DNA of 64,000 bases, taken from the NCBI GenBank assembly GCA_009193035.1, contig SWDT01000483.1:124001-188000 (forward strand), given 5' to 3'. This DNA comes from Halicephalobus mephisto (Eukaryota; Nematoda; Chromadorea; Rhabditida; Panagrolaimidae). This document shows, in pieces, positions 34,570 through 46,300 of the stretch. Every line of letters starts with the position of its first letter. Position 1 is the first letter of the stretch. A program made the translations under genes and the position numbers. The notes under the pieces are model-generated. The model did no database searches. It saw only the letters and a program-made list of their open reading frames with translations, and was not told where the DNA came from.

Positions 34570-37261
34570 ATGTTCCGATTCCTGTGGATAGGATTTGCCC
34601 TCGGGGCTTTGAATGCCCTAGGACAAGTTCCCGAAGAAAAAATTCGTTTAAGAGTTTTTTTTGACGATGAGGTAAATATTTATTAAAATTAAATAATTCT
34701 TGATTACTGTAGTTTGAATCTTTGAACAACTCCATGATGCTAGAACGACAGTTTGCTGTTGTGGATGGAGAAAAAATTTTACTTCCTAAAAAAATCCCAA
34801 AGTTGTCTTGGAAAGAAAAAGAAGCCTTGATTCTGGCCAGTGGGACCAAGATGGAGGAGATTCTGGAGCGGAAGAAAACAAGACGACAGAGGGTTTCTAG
34901 GAAACTCGGTGAGTTAATTTTAAGTTACTACAATAAAAACACTATGTAAAAAGTATTACTTTCCGCTTCAGTAACAAATGCAAGAGTCACTATTACGTGT
35001 GATTTTCGTAATAATTGTTAACTTTGACAAATAATGTAATACGATTATGTTCTTCGTCAATATTTGGCAATTGTAATGAAAACTGCATTTGTTATGAAAA
35101 ATTATAGTATTCGATGTAAGTTACATCGAACGTTATACAAAGATTACGAGGTGTTTGGTGACGAAATACCACACGAAGATTATGAGATATTTCGTGACGA
35201 AATCTAATGTACTCATGATGATTTTCATAAAGATCTTGTACGTGTCATGAAAACTATATTTGTTATGAAACATCATAACATGTAGAATAAGTCACATTGA
35301 ACGTCACGAAGATTATGAGATATTTCGTGACGAAATACCACACAATCGTAGTAATTTTCATGAATGTTTGGTATTTGTAACGAAAATCGCATTTGTTATG
35401 GAAAGGCATAATATTGGATATGTTACGGTCTTTTCTTTATGATAAAAATGCAAAAAACGCTCATTAAATCAGAATTCATTTAAATTTAAAAGTGATTGTC
35501 TGATTCCAGTATTCAAGAAGCGACGATCGCTTTCTGATGCTCCATGGCGTCGTCGAGAAGTCCTGGGTCCCCCGAAACCCAAAGGACCTCCCGTTGCTGC
35601 TGATGTTCATCAATGTCCTGCGAAAATCGACGCTGTTACCCAAGGTTAGAATCTTTTTGATTATCTACATTTAGAATAATTTGTATTTTTTAAAGTTATC
35701 TAGAATCTTCCAAAATTCAACAGAACTTTCTGGAGTACAATCGAAGATTCTGATATCTTTAAGAATTTCATAGAAGATTTTGAAACTTAAAATTTTTAAA
35801 GCAATCAAAAGTTGGAAATTCTAAGTTTCTAAAAAACTAAAAATTTGTCTCGAGACCACTTCGTGACAATGATATTGTTGATTTTTATAATACAGTGGAA
35901 CTTGGATGTAAAATACCCCCGGTATAACATATCTCTTGTTGTAGTATACAGTATGGATGAGGGAGTTTGGTTAATCTGTCTTCAAAGTTACCTCTTCTAT
36001 GATATATCCTTTCTTATAACATATGCTTTGCCCGATCTCAAGGGGGGTATCTTATATCCAAGTTCTACTGTATTATGATTGTTAAATTGAACAAGATCCT
36101 CTTCCAGCCCATAACCATAGAACCTACGTATTTGCCGGAGAATATGTCTACCAAGTTTTCCGTGACAGAGACGGACTCCAACAAAAATCGGCTTTCTTGA
36201 TCACGGACATGTTCCCGGCAGGTCCTCGGAGGGTTTCTGCTGCCCTAACTAACCTCAGAAGTTCGGTTACGGTATTGGTTGAATACAACACTGTCTATAG
36301 ATTCAGATGGAGTAAAAAAAATCAACGATTTTATGTGAGTTTTTGATTATGCAACATTTGTGTCCCAAACAGTCATGTTCCAATTTTAACAACTTTAATT
36401 CAGAAGTTGAAAAACCACTTTAGGTGAATTTTTACTTTTTATAAGGATTTCCAAGATTAAATCTTAGATATTCTTAAAACTAAGAGTTAGTCTGTGGAAT
36501 GTAGGTTTCTGGAGGCTAACTATGGGTTCTGATTTCATATACAGAATTTACGAGTTAGATTACGTTAATATAATCACTCTTTGTTCAGTTGTGATTGCAG
36601 AATTGGATTACATACGTATGGGGACACAAATACTTGGGACACAAATAATTGGAACACAAATACTTGGGACACAAATACTTGGGACACAAATACTTGGGAC
36701 ATAAATCTGGGACATAAATAATTGGAACGTAAATACTTGGGACACAAATACTTGGGACACATATCTGGGCATAAATAATTGGAACGTAAATGTTTGGAAC
36801 ACAATACCTGAACTATAATTGTTATACAATCAGAGTTTTTATTTGATAGAAATCTTTGATGGATTAATTTTAGCTTGCTCGAAAGAGTCCTCAACGACTT
36901 GATCGAAATGTGACTTTTTTGCCCAAGTTGGCCTTCCAGTGGTCCGATGGAAACATGATCCTTACTGACGGTACTCAATTCGCTACTTACGATCCTTATT
37001 GGAATATCGCCACTTTTACCGGCCGAACAAATGATTACTTCCCAGGGATCCCCTCAGGGGCCGTCGGGCTTGTCCACGACGGAGGCGACACTTATCTCTG
37101 GCTCAACGAACGTGCTAACGTTATCGTATGTTTTTGTTTTTTAAATTATTATTTTCAACAATCTTCAGGTATACAACATGAAAAAATTCAGAATCGACCA
37201 AGAATATCCAGTCAGGATAAACGACTATGTGGCTTGTCTGTCCAATTACAAGAAGACCTAG
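34570..37261 (+). CDS. Secreted hemopexin-repeat protein without protease domain
   Basis: Exons 34570-34671, 34713-34908, 35510-35644, 36108-36334, 36874-37125 and 37169-37261 (TAG) join in phase, giving 334 residues. Residues 1-18 are a signal peptide (MFRFLWIGFALGALNALG). Residues of about 19-130 form a charged spacer containing basic furin-like sites (KKRRS, WRRRE) and no cysteine switch or HExxH. A hemopexin-type region follows, from CPAKIDAVTQ through GDMxF-like blades (YVFAGEYVYQVF, YNTVYRFRWS, FQWSDGNMILTDG) to a closing Cys in YVACLSNYKKT. The opening CPxxxDA matches the metalloproteinases upstream ([18 protein letters not shown]). It may bind matrix or compete with MMPs, or bind another ligand; this is inference. 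It could derive from an MMP that lost its catalytic part, or be an independent hemopexin family. Confidence 0.85.
34909..35509. repeat. Intron with 'cgtgacgaaat' inverted/direct repeats
   Basis: Intron 2 of the hemopexin gene. Several copies of 'agattatgagatatttcgtg' and 'tttgttatgaaa' between 35080 and 35410 suggest a small inserted element. No coding sequence was seen. Confidence 0.45.
35891..36072. mobile_element. Pogo/Tigger-like MITE, intact copy
   Basis: A 182 bp element in intron 3 of the hemopexin gene. The left end 'tacagtggaacttggatgta' and right end 'tatccaagttctactgta' are inverted repeats flanked by TA. The CAGTRGAAC start resembles pogo/Tigger-type Tc1-mariner ends. No coding capacity. 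The second copy, interrupted, is at 24735-25102. Confidence 0.6.
36348..36810. repeat. Element whose terminus has expanded into a ~16 bp satellite
   Basis: Within intron 4 of the hemopexin gene. The left end 'catttgtgtcccaaacagtc' at 36353 is inverted relative to 'gtatggggacacaaatac' at about 36617. From there 'acttgggacacaaat' repeats about ten times to 36800, with 'aattggaac' variants. The body is related to repeats at 17640-18230. Confidence 0.65.
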
Positions 37262-38845
37262 ACACGCCATTAAAGAATTCAAAAAACGTGTTTTCCCGGT
37301 TTTGTAGCCCCATTAGATCAAATTGCCGGATACTTGCCATTTTATTTTATTCATCTTTTAGGAATCTATTTTATTTCGTTGAAGGTCTTTCACGTCATTT
37401 TCACTGTCGTTTCGTCAAACTACTACAGGATTATTGTTATCGTTGTTCTTTCATTAAATCCAATAAAGGCTTCCAACTACAGTAAATCAATAAAAATAGT
37501 TATGTAATGAACATAAAAAACTACTGTCACGAAATCGTCCAAGATCATGGCGAAGTCGCTCAATCCTAAGCGCAAGTGGAATTTTGCATCAAAAACGGAG
37601 ATTAAATTGATGATCATCATGAAGACTGCTTAGTCTTGAGCATATGTGGGATTTTGCGTCAAAAGTAGTCGAAGATAAAAGCGAAATCAGCTCTTGTTGT
37701 AGAGTCGATGAAGATAACTTAGTTTTCAGCATATATAGGATTTTGTCCCAAAAGTTATTAAATAGAGAACATCAAATCATATTGTACAGTCACTGATTAT
37801 CATGGCGAAGTTGTGTAAACCTAAGTGTATGTGAAATTTCGCGCCGAAAATAACCTGAGAATGAAGTTGACTTCCATGATGAAGTCGTTAAAATACCGCA
37901 ACAAGATTGTTCATTCATAAACGCAGTAATTTCTCAATTAGTTGTCTGCTATTTCGAAAAACAAAGAACATACTTGAATCGCAGCACTATGCTAATCATG
38001 TTTTCAATCTTTGATCTCTTAGGAAACTCTTGTCCATCTCGTCTCCGAAATACCGATTAATCTTGATTCATCTTCTATTATTAGTTCCAGGGACTGATTT
38101 AATTGTGAATAGAATATGTATCTACATAAAGAATTCTATTATATGTATCGGATTCATCTTCCTTGTAGAATCTCTTGTAGATCTGGGGAAAAGATACTTG
38201 ATGAATAGCTCTAAGAATTCCAATATCAAATGTACTTTGTAAACGTTTCAGATGAAGTAGTGTCAGGAGTTATGTGATCTTAGGGATTGCAGTTGTCATA
38301 TATTCCATATATATAGTTGATTCTCCGTTTGCAAGTTTCACACTCGGTAAATAAGTACTTGATAAGGAACTCTGAAAACTCTAATACTAATTCACATCAT
38401 AAATATTTCAGATGAAGTAGTATCAAGAGTTATGTGATCTTAGGGATTGTAGGTGTTATATATTTCATATATATAGTTGATTCTCCATTTGCAAGTTTCA
38501 CACTCGGTAAACAAGTACTTGATAGATATCTCTAAGAACTACAATACTAATTCACATCATAAATGTTTGAAACAGCACTCTTGTATGATATAATCCTAAA
38601 GAACGTAACCTCTATATATTTAATCTTTATACTCAAATCTTTAAGATCATTCACACGTACTTCAGAATGTAACTTCCCATTCAAGTGTATCTTTATTCAA
38701 ACATAGGCTCAATTAACAAGAACATTGAAGTTGAATCACTTTCTGATTTTTCAGAAGACCGACCTTTATTTTGTTTACGATTTTTTTATTTATTCAACAA
38801 ATAAAGTAATCGGGATTTAATGGGTTACTGTATGAAAAATGCTTT
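37262..38845. repeat. Intergenic region with satellite and right flanking repeat
   Basis: Between the hemopexin gene and the converging minus-strand gene at 38846. Positions 37530-37920 carry the 'aagtggaattttgc' satellite. Positions 38190-38700 duplicate 33590-34130. No coding sequence was seen. Confidence 0.6.
38190..38700. repeat. Flanking repeat, right copy
   Basis: Direct copy of 33590-34130, including 'ttgcaagtttcacactcggt' and 'aacagcactcttgtatgata'. Together the two copies bracket the hemopexin gene. Confidence 0.75.
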
Positions 38846-40377
38846 TTAGAATCTGGTGGTTATGATGGTGACCCCTCCAGCAGTGCAGCCGTTGGAGCAT
38901 TCTTCGGGTTCTTCTTCGATCGGGGCGGTTTCTCGGAAACTGCCTGGTCTGAAGAACCCTGAGTTCCCGAACCTGGGGGAGTGTTGAGAGAGTCTTCGTT
39001 TTTGGTAGTCGTTGTCTGAATCGCTGGAATCAGAAGATTCAGATTTCTCGAGAGATTTCTTCTTCTTTAGGATTTTCTTGTCTTCGCTTCCAGAACTGAA
39101 GTTGAAGTTCCCCGGAGGGGTCTTCAAGGCACAAGGGGCCGAGAACCTTCGTCCCTTCAGGACTTCCTTCTTCGGCTCCTCTTCAGAAGACTTCTCGACG
39201 GGAGAGCTTCTGTCCTCCTTCTTCATCTTGATAGAGTAGGTCCTGGGTCTGACGAAGGTGTCCGGGGGTCCTTGCTGGAGTCACAATATTATTACAAAAG
39301 TTAAAAAATGATTTTTGTTACGAAATCGTCCTGACATAAATTTCTACAATTTCTTAGAATTTCCAATTTGGATGATTCTAAAAGTTTCTACTGAATCCTG
39401 GAAGATTTTTAAAAAATTTTCAAATTTTATTGTCATAAATGTAAAAATTAAAAAATGAATTTTTTACGAAATGGTCCCGACACGAATTTCTGGGTTTTCA
39501 GAAATATTTAGTTTTAAATATTAATTATGAGTTTTTCGTATTTTTTGAGACATTTTGAATATATTTTATTTTTAAAAAATGAATTTCTTGAGAAATGGTC
39601 CCGACACGAACTTTTGGGTTTTCAGAAATATTTAATTTTAAATATCAATTATGGATTTTTCGTGTTTTTTGAGACATTTTGAATATATTTTATTTTAAAA
39701 AAAATGAATTTCTTGAGAAATGGTCCTGACACAAATTTCTGGATTTTCAGAAATATTTAGTTTTAAATATTAATTATGGATTTTTCGTGTTTTTTGAGAC
39801 ATTTTGAATATATTTTATTTTAAAAAATGAATTTCTTGAGAAATGGTCCCGACACGAATTTTGAGAAATATTTAATTTTAAATATCAATTATGAACTTTT
39901 CGTGTATTTTGAGACATTTTGAATATATTTTATTTTAAAAAATGAATTTTTCACAAAATAGTCCCGACAAGAATTTTCAGAAATATTTAATTTTAAATAT
40001 TAATTATGAGTTTTTCCTAGATTCTGAAGTACCCCGAGAATTTCTCCAAGACTTTAGAAACTTCCAAAAATTCTAATTTTATTCAAAAACGGAAAGTTTT
40101 CGCTCCATTGAATTTGAAAAAAATTATTTCCTTTTTATTTAAAAAAATAAAAGTAATAAATTTTTCGTCATTTACGTGACTTTAATTAAAATTTTAAAAT
40201 TAAACTTACCGCTCCTACAGTAATATTCAAAGAATGTCTTCGTTGTTTCAGATTTTGAACAGGAACATTGTCGCTCGTGCCTGCTTTCGAAAGTTCCGTT
40301 TTGCTTCTGAATTCCGGATTTCTGTTCATCTGCACGAAATCCCCCATCATCCCGATCAGTGCATCTTTGAGACCCAT
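38846..40377 (-). CDS. Small Ser/acidic/basic protein of unknown function
   Basis: Two exons, 40377-40210 and 39274-38846, join in phase 0, giving 198 residues from ATG 40377 to TAA 38848. The donor is gtaagt and the acceptor ctccag. The N-terminal 30 residues (MGLKDALIGMMGDF) look helical. The rest is disordered, with Lys/Glu and Ser/Asp tracts (KKILKKKKSLEKSESSDSSD). Four basophilic kinase-type sites stand out: QRRHSLN, RPRTYSI, GRRFSAP and KRRLSQ. GRRFSAP also fits the RxxSxP core of 14-3-3 sites. The coding region is clearly richer in GC than its surroundings. An acceptor-like 'ccaacag' lies 10 bases before the ATG, compatible with trans-splicing. I do not recognise the family. Confidence 0.7.
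39275..40209. repeat. Intron with ~120 bp tandem repeat
   Basis: About five copies of a unit of about 120 bp at 39470-40010 with 'gagacattttgaatatattt' and 'gaaatggtcccgacacgaa'. No coding sequence was seen. Confidence 0.65.
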
Positions 40378-43300
40378 TTTGAGCTTACTGTTGGTAGATT
40401 TCCTAAGCTTATGTAATTTAGAAATTAAAAAAAATGATTTTTACAAAGTGGTCCCGAAACGATTTTTTCTGAAAATTATTTAGAAATTAAAAAAAGTAAT
40501 TTTTATAAAATGGTCTCGGAGCGATTTTTTTTGAAAATTATTTAGAAATTTTAAAAAGTGATTTTTACAAAATGGTCCCGAAACGATTTTTTTTGAAAAT
40601 TATTTTAAAATTAAAAAAAGCAATTTTTACAAAATGGTCCCGAAACGATTTTTTCTAAAAATTATTTTAATATTAAAAAAAGTAATTTTTACAAAGTGGT
40701 CCCGAAACGATTTTTTTTGAAAATTATTTTAAAATTAAAAAAAGCAATTTTTACAAAATGGTCCTGAAACGATTTTTTTTGAAAATTCTAAATTTCAGAA
40801 TTATTTTAAAATTTTAAAAAATGATTTCTGCAAAATGGTCCCAAAGCGAATTTTTAAAAATTTTTTAAAATTCAACATTTTAAAATTTTGGAAATCTTCA
40901 AAATTTATTAAAAATAAAAATTGAAAGAACAAAGTCACGCGAAATTGATTTGGCCAAAAAAATTTTTGAACCTAAATTGACAGACTTTCCTTTTTCAAAC
41001 CAATCATCACCTCAGGGCCTGAATCGGAACAGGGAACTAATAAATAAAAAAATCGATGCAATAAATTTTCTCAAAATTTTTTCAAAGAAATTTTTTAATA
41101 ATTGTATTAAACTAAAAACAAATTAAACTTTTAAATTCAATTGAAATTTTCCAAAAATAAATTGAAAGATTCAATAACCAAGATACTTGTCAAAAAATGA
41201 ATCAAACATCACATGGTAGTCCAGCTCCTCCTCAGATAGTTATTTTTGGTCTTTTTTGAGGGTTGATTTCGAAATTTGGTCCTGCCGAGAAAAAAACAAA
41301 TTGTTTTTGATTAGAAATTTGGTTACTGTATAGTGAAAAAAATAAATTAGAAATTATTCGTGCTGGGACCAGTACCTCCTCAGATAGTTATTTTTGGTCT
41401 TTTTTGAGGGTTGATTTCGAAATTTGGTCCTGCCGAGAAAAAAAACTTAAATCGTTTTTAGACTAAGAATTGGTACTGTATACTGAAAAAAAATAAATTA
41501 GAAATTATTCGTGCTGGGACCAGTACCTCCTCAAATGAGGTTATTTTTGGTCTTTTTTGAGGGTTGATTTCGAAATTTGGTCCTGCCGAGAAAAAAACAA
41601 ATTGTTTTTGATTAGAAATTTGGTTACTGTATAGTGAAAAAAATAAATTAGAAATTATTCGTGTTGGGACCGGCACCTCTTCAAAGGAGGTTGTTTTTTT
41701 ATCTTTTTGAGGGTTGATTTCGAAATTTGGTCCTGCCGAGAAGAAATTGAATTGTTTTTGATTGGAAATTTGGTTACTGTATATTAAAAAAAAATAAATT
41801 AGAAATTATTCGTGCTGGGACCGGCACCTCTTCGAATGAGGCTATTTTTGGTCTTTTTGAGGGCTGATTTCGAAATTCGGTCTCGCCACGAAAGATGTTT
41901 GATTCACTTTTGGACTAAGAATTAATTACTGTATACTAAAAGGAATTAAGAAAACCAGTTATCAAAGAGTAAAGTAGAAATTATTCCTGGTGAGATCGAC
42001 TCTCCCCAATTTGTGTGATTTTGATTTTTTTAAGGACAGATTTCGAAATTTGGTCTTGACAAAAATAAAATAATTTTTTTAATAAAAAAGTTCAAATAAA
42101 AAAATAAATTAACAATTATTTCAAAACCGAAATTTTCTTTTTTTTGCAAAATTTACTAAATATATTTTTTAATTTTTAGTTTTAACAAAAATGAATAATA
42201 ATTTTTTAATTAAAAAAACAAAAAATTCAATGAAAAAACGAATTGAACAATAATCATTTCAAAACCGGAATTTTTTGCAAAATTTACTAAATATATTTTT
42301 TAATTTTTAGTTTTAACAAAAATGAATAATAATTATTTTTTTAATAAAAAAGTTTAAATAAAAAAATAAATTAACAATTATTTCAAAATCGAAATTTTTT
42401 TTTACGAAATTTACTAAATAAATTTTTTAATTTTTAGTTTTAACAAAAATGAATAATAATTTTTTAATTAAAAAAAAATTTGTTGTTCAAGAAAAACATT
42501 TCGATTTAACAGACTGTTGAAACTGTCCAAATAAAGAGGTTTGTTTTGGCTAGACACAAAACCGGTATTATTCATTTTTGATTAAAAAAAATAAAAAATC
42601 AAAAAAATTAGAAAATTGAAGAAATTTAAAAATTAAAATCGAAAAATTTTTTAAAAATTGAAAAAATTAGAAAATTTTTAAATTTAAAAAATTAAAGACA
42701 TTTTCAAATTTTTAAAATTGAAAAAATTAGAAAATTTAAAAAAATTGGAGAAATTGAAAAAATTAGAAAATTTAAAAACTAAAGAAATTTAAAAATTTAA
42801 ATTTAAAAATTTTTAAAATTTAAAAAAGTTTGAAAGTGAAAAAAGTGAAAAAATTGACAAACTTTTATATTTTTTTAAATTCGAAATTTAATTTTCTTTT
42901 CGATCAAATCGAGACCAATTTTTAATTAAAAATTATTTTTGCATTTTTTTTAATTTTTAAAATTTGGATTTTTTGGACTAATTGGATCAACCAATTTTTT
43001 TATTTTGAAGAGATTTATCAATTTTTGTTTTATTGAAAAATTGAAAAATGAAATTTGACCTTGAAGAAATCACAAAAAAAAACCAGATTCAATTTTGATT
43101 TTTTAAAACAGCTGATGTGAAAAAAAATTTATTTGTGCACCATTGTAACGGTTACTGTAATTGTTTACTTAGTCCATCGATTGGTAAATAAAATTATATC
43201 ATTATATTTAAAATTTTTTTGTTGTAAATTTATAAAATTTGTTTTAAAACGAATTTTGGAATTTTCCACTTGAGACCAGAACAGAAAAAAATTACTTTTT

Positions 43301-46300
43301 TAAGAATTTAGTAATTTTGGAATTATATTGTTAAACAAATTAAAATTTATTTTATGAAATTTGTCTCGAAACGAATTTTGGAATTTTCCACTTGAAACCA
43401 GGAAAGAAAAAAATTTACTTTTTTTAATGATTTAGTAATTTTGGAATTATATTGTTTAAAAAAATTAAAATTTATTTTATAAAATTTGTCTTGAAACGAA
43501 TTTTGGAATTTTCCACTTGAGACCAGAAAAGAAAAAATTACTTTTTTAAGAATTTAGTAATTTTGGAATTGTACTATTAAAAAAATATTAAAACTTATTT
43601 TATAAAATTTGTCTCGAAACGAATTATTTTTAATTTTCCACTCGAGACCAGAAAAGAGAAAAATTACTTTTTTAAGAATTTAGTAATTTTGGAATTATAT
43701 TGTTAAACAAATTAAAATTTATTTTATAAAATTTGTCTCGAAACGAATTATTTTTAATTTTCCACTCGAGACCAGAAAGTAAAGAATTTTATGACTTTTT
43801 TAAATTATTCCAAAAATTTTTAAATTTTTAATTACAGTATTTTTTAAAAAGATTAACATAATTTAAAAATTTTAAATACTCCCGAAGAGAATTTTTGAAA
43901 CTTCCTAGTTGAGACCAAAGATCGTGGAATTTTGCATTTTCGTAATTTTTTTAAATTTTAAAAATTATTAAATTTAAAAAAATGTTTAATTTAAAAAAAT
44001 TATTTTATAAAAATTATTTAAAGAAAATTATTAAATTTTAAAAAATATTAAATTTTAAAATTATTTAATTTTTAAAAAATGTTTAATTTTAAAAAAATTA
44101 TTTTATAAAAATTATCAAATTCAAAAAAATGTTTAATTTTTAAAATTATTTAATTTTATAAATTATTTAATTTTTAAAAAATGTTTAATTTTAAAAAAAT
44201 AATTTTATAAAAATTATCAAATTCAAAAAAATGTTTAATTTTATAAATTATTTAATTTTTAAAAAATAATTTTATAAAAATTATTAAATTCAAAAAAATG
44301 TTTAATTTTTAAAATTATTTAATTTTTAAAAAATGTTTAATTTTTAAAATTATTTAATTTTTAAAAATTACTGTAATTTAAAAATCTGTTAAAAATGAGC
44401 TGCTTTTTTACAGAAAAATTGATTTTTTTGAATCGAGTCCGCAAAGCATTTGACGGTGAGTGCTTGACAACCATTGCCTGTGGCAAGCTTTGACGAAGAA
44501 AAGTCCAGAGAAAGGTCCGTTTTTCCTTTGTCGCCACTGTCAACCAGAGAAATGAGTGCTGCCGTTGACGACGTGAAATTTTTCTTTTTTTTTTTAGATA
44601 TTTTATTTTAAAAAATGGATTTTTTTAAACATTTTATTTAAAAAATAAGTTTTTTAAAATTATATAATTTCTAAAATAAAAGTTTTTAAACATTTTATTT
44701 ATAAAATTAATTTTTTTAAAATTACATTATTTTAAAAAATGAATTTTTTTTAGATATTTTTTTTTAAAAATAAGTTTTTTAAAATTATATTACTTTAAAA
44801 AATGGATTTTTAAAAAATATTTTTTAAATTGATTTTTTAGAGAATTATTTATGTAAAAAAGTGGATTTTTTAAAGAATAATTTATTTTAAAAAATCAATT
44901 TTTCTCAAAATTATTTTATATAAAAATTAATTTTCTTAAAAATTATTTTATTTTAAAATTTATTTTTTGAAAATTATTTTATTTTAAAATTTATTTTTTT
45001 TTAAATTATTTTATTTTAAAATTTATTTTTTGAAAATTATTTTATTTAAAAAATTAATATTTTTTAAAATTATTTTATTTTAAAATTTATTTTTTGAAAA
45101 TAATTTTTTTGAAATTGATTTTTCCCGTTTGAGACTCGTGTTCTTGACGGATTTATTTGCATTTTTCGTTGTTTGACTTTTGCTGTCGATCAATTTCTCG
45201 AGCTGACTTGATCGAATCGATGTTTCAAGCTTTGTTTTTCCTGCTTTAGTTTTCCAAAGGATTAGAATCCCGTAAAAGTTCCTAGAATTTTCTGCCATTT
45301 AATAAAAGATTTTTAAGATTTCGAAAATCTCAAAGATGCTTTTATGGATTTTTAGAATTTTATTAAATAGTTTTTAAAATTTTATTAAATATTTTTTAAA
45401 ATTTTTTATTAAATATTTTTCGAAATTTTATTAAATAGTTTCTAAAATTTTGTCAAATATTTTTCAAAATTTTATTAAATATTTTTTAAAATTTTATTAA
45501 ATATTTTTTAAAATTTTTTATTAAATATTTTTTAAAATTTTATTAAATATTTTTTAAAATTTTGTTAAATATTTTTTAAAATTTTGTTAAATATTTTTTG
45601 GAGATTCTAAGATTTTTTTAAATTTTTTAGAATTTAATAAAAAATTTTGAAACATGAATTTTTTAAATTTTATTAATTTTTTAATTTTAGAAGTTTTGGA
45701 GATCCTGGAATGTTTTAGAATTCAAAAATTTTTTCCAAAGTTCAGAAAATTTCAAAATTCAAAAAAAAACTAAATTTAAAAAAATTATAAAATTTATAAA
45801 AAATTAAATATTTAAAAAATTTTATAATTTAAAAAAAATTAAATATTTAAAAAAATTATACAATTTATAAAAAATTATAAAATTTATAAAAAGTTAAATA
45901 TTTAAAAAAATTATAAAATTTATAAAAAATTAAATATTTAAAAAATTTTATAATTTAAAAAAAATCAAATATTTAAAAAAATTATACAATTTTTAAAAAA
46001 TTATAAAATTTAAAAAAAATTAAATATTTAAAAAAATTATACAATTTATAAAAAATTATAAAATTTATAAAAAGTTAAATATTTAAAAAAATTATAAAAT
46101 TTATAAAAAATTAAATATTTAAAAAATTTTATAATTTTTTTAAAATTTGTAAAAAATTCGACTTTTGGTTTTTGTACTGATGAGACTTTGAATTCTGGTT
46201 TAATTTTAAAAAGAAAATTTGCTTCGTTTTCGTTTTAGACCACCCGCGAAAATTTTTCATGAGCTTCATTTGGATTCTCCGGAGTTACAGTCGTTTTTTG

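Noticed and set aside
36522..36704. Open frame with an ILGTQ repeat peptide
   Set aside because: It is a read-through of the ~16 bp intronic satellite.
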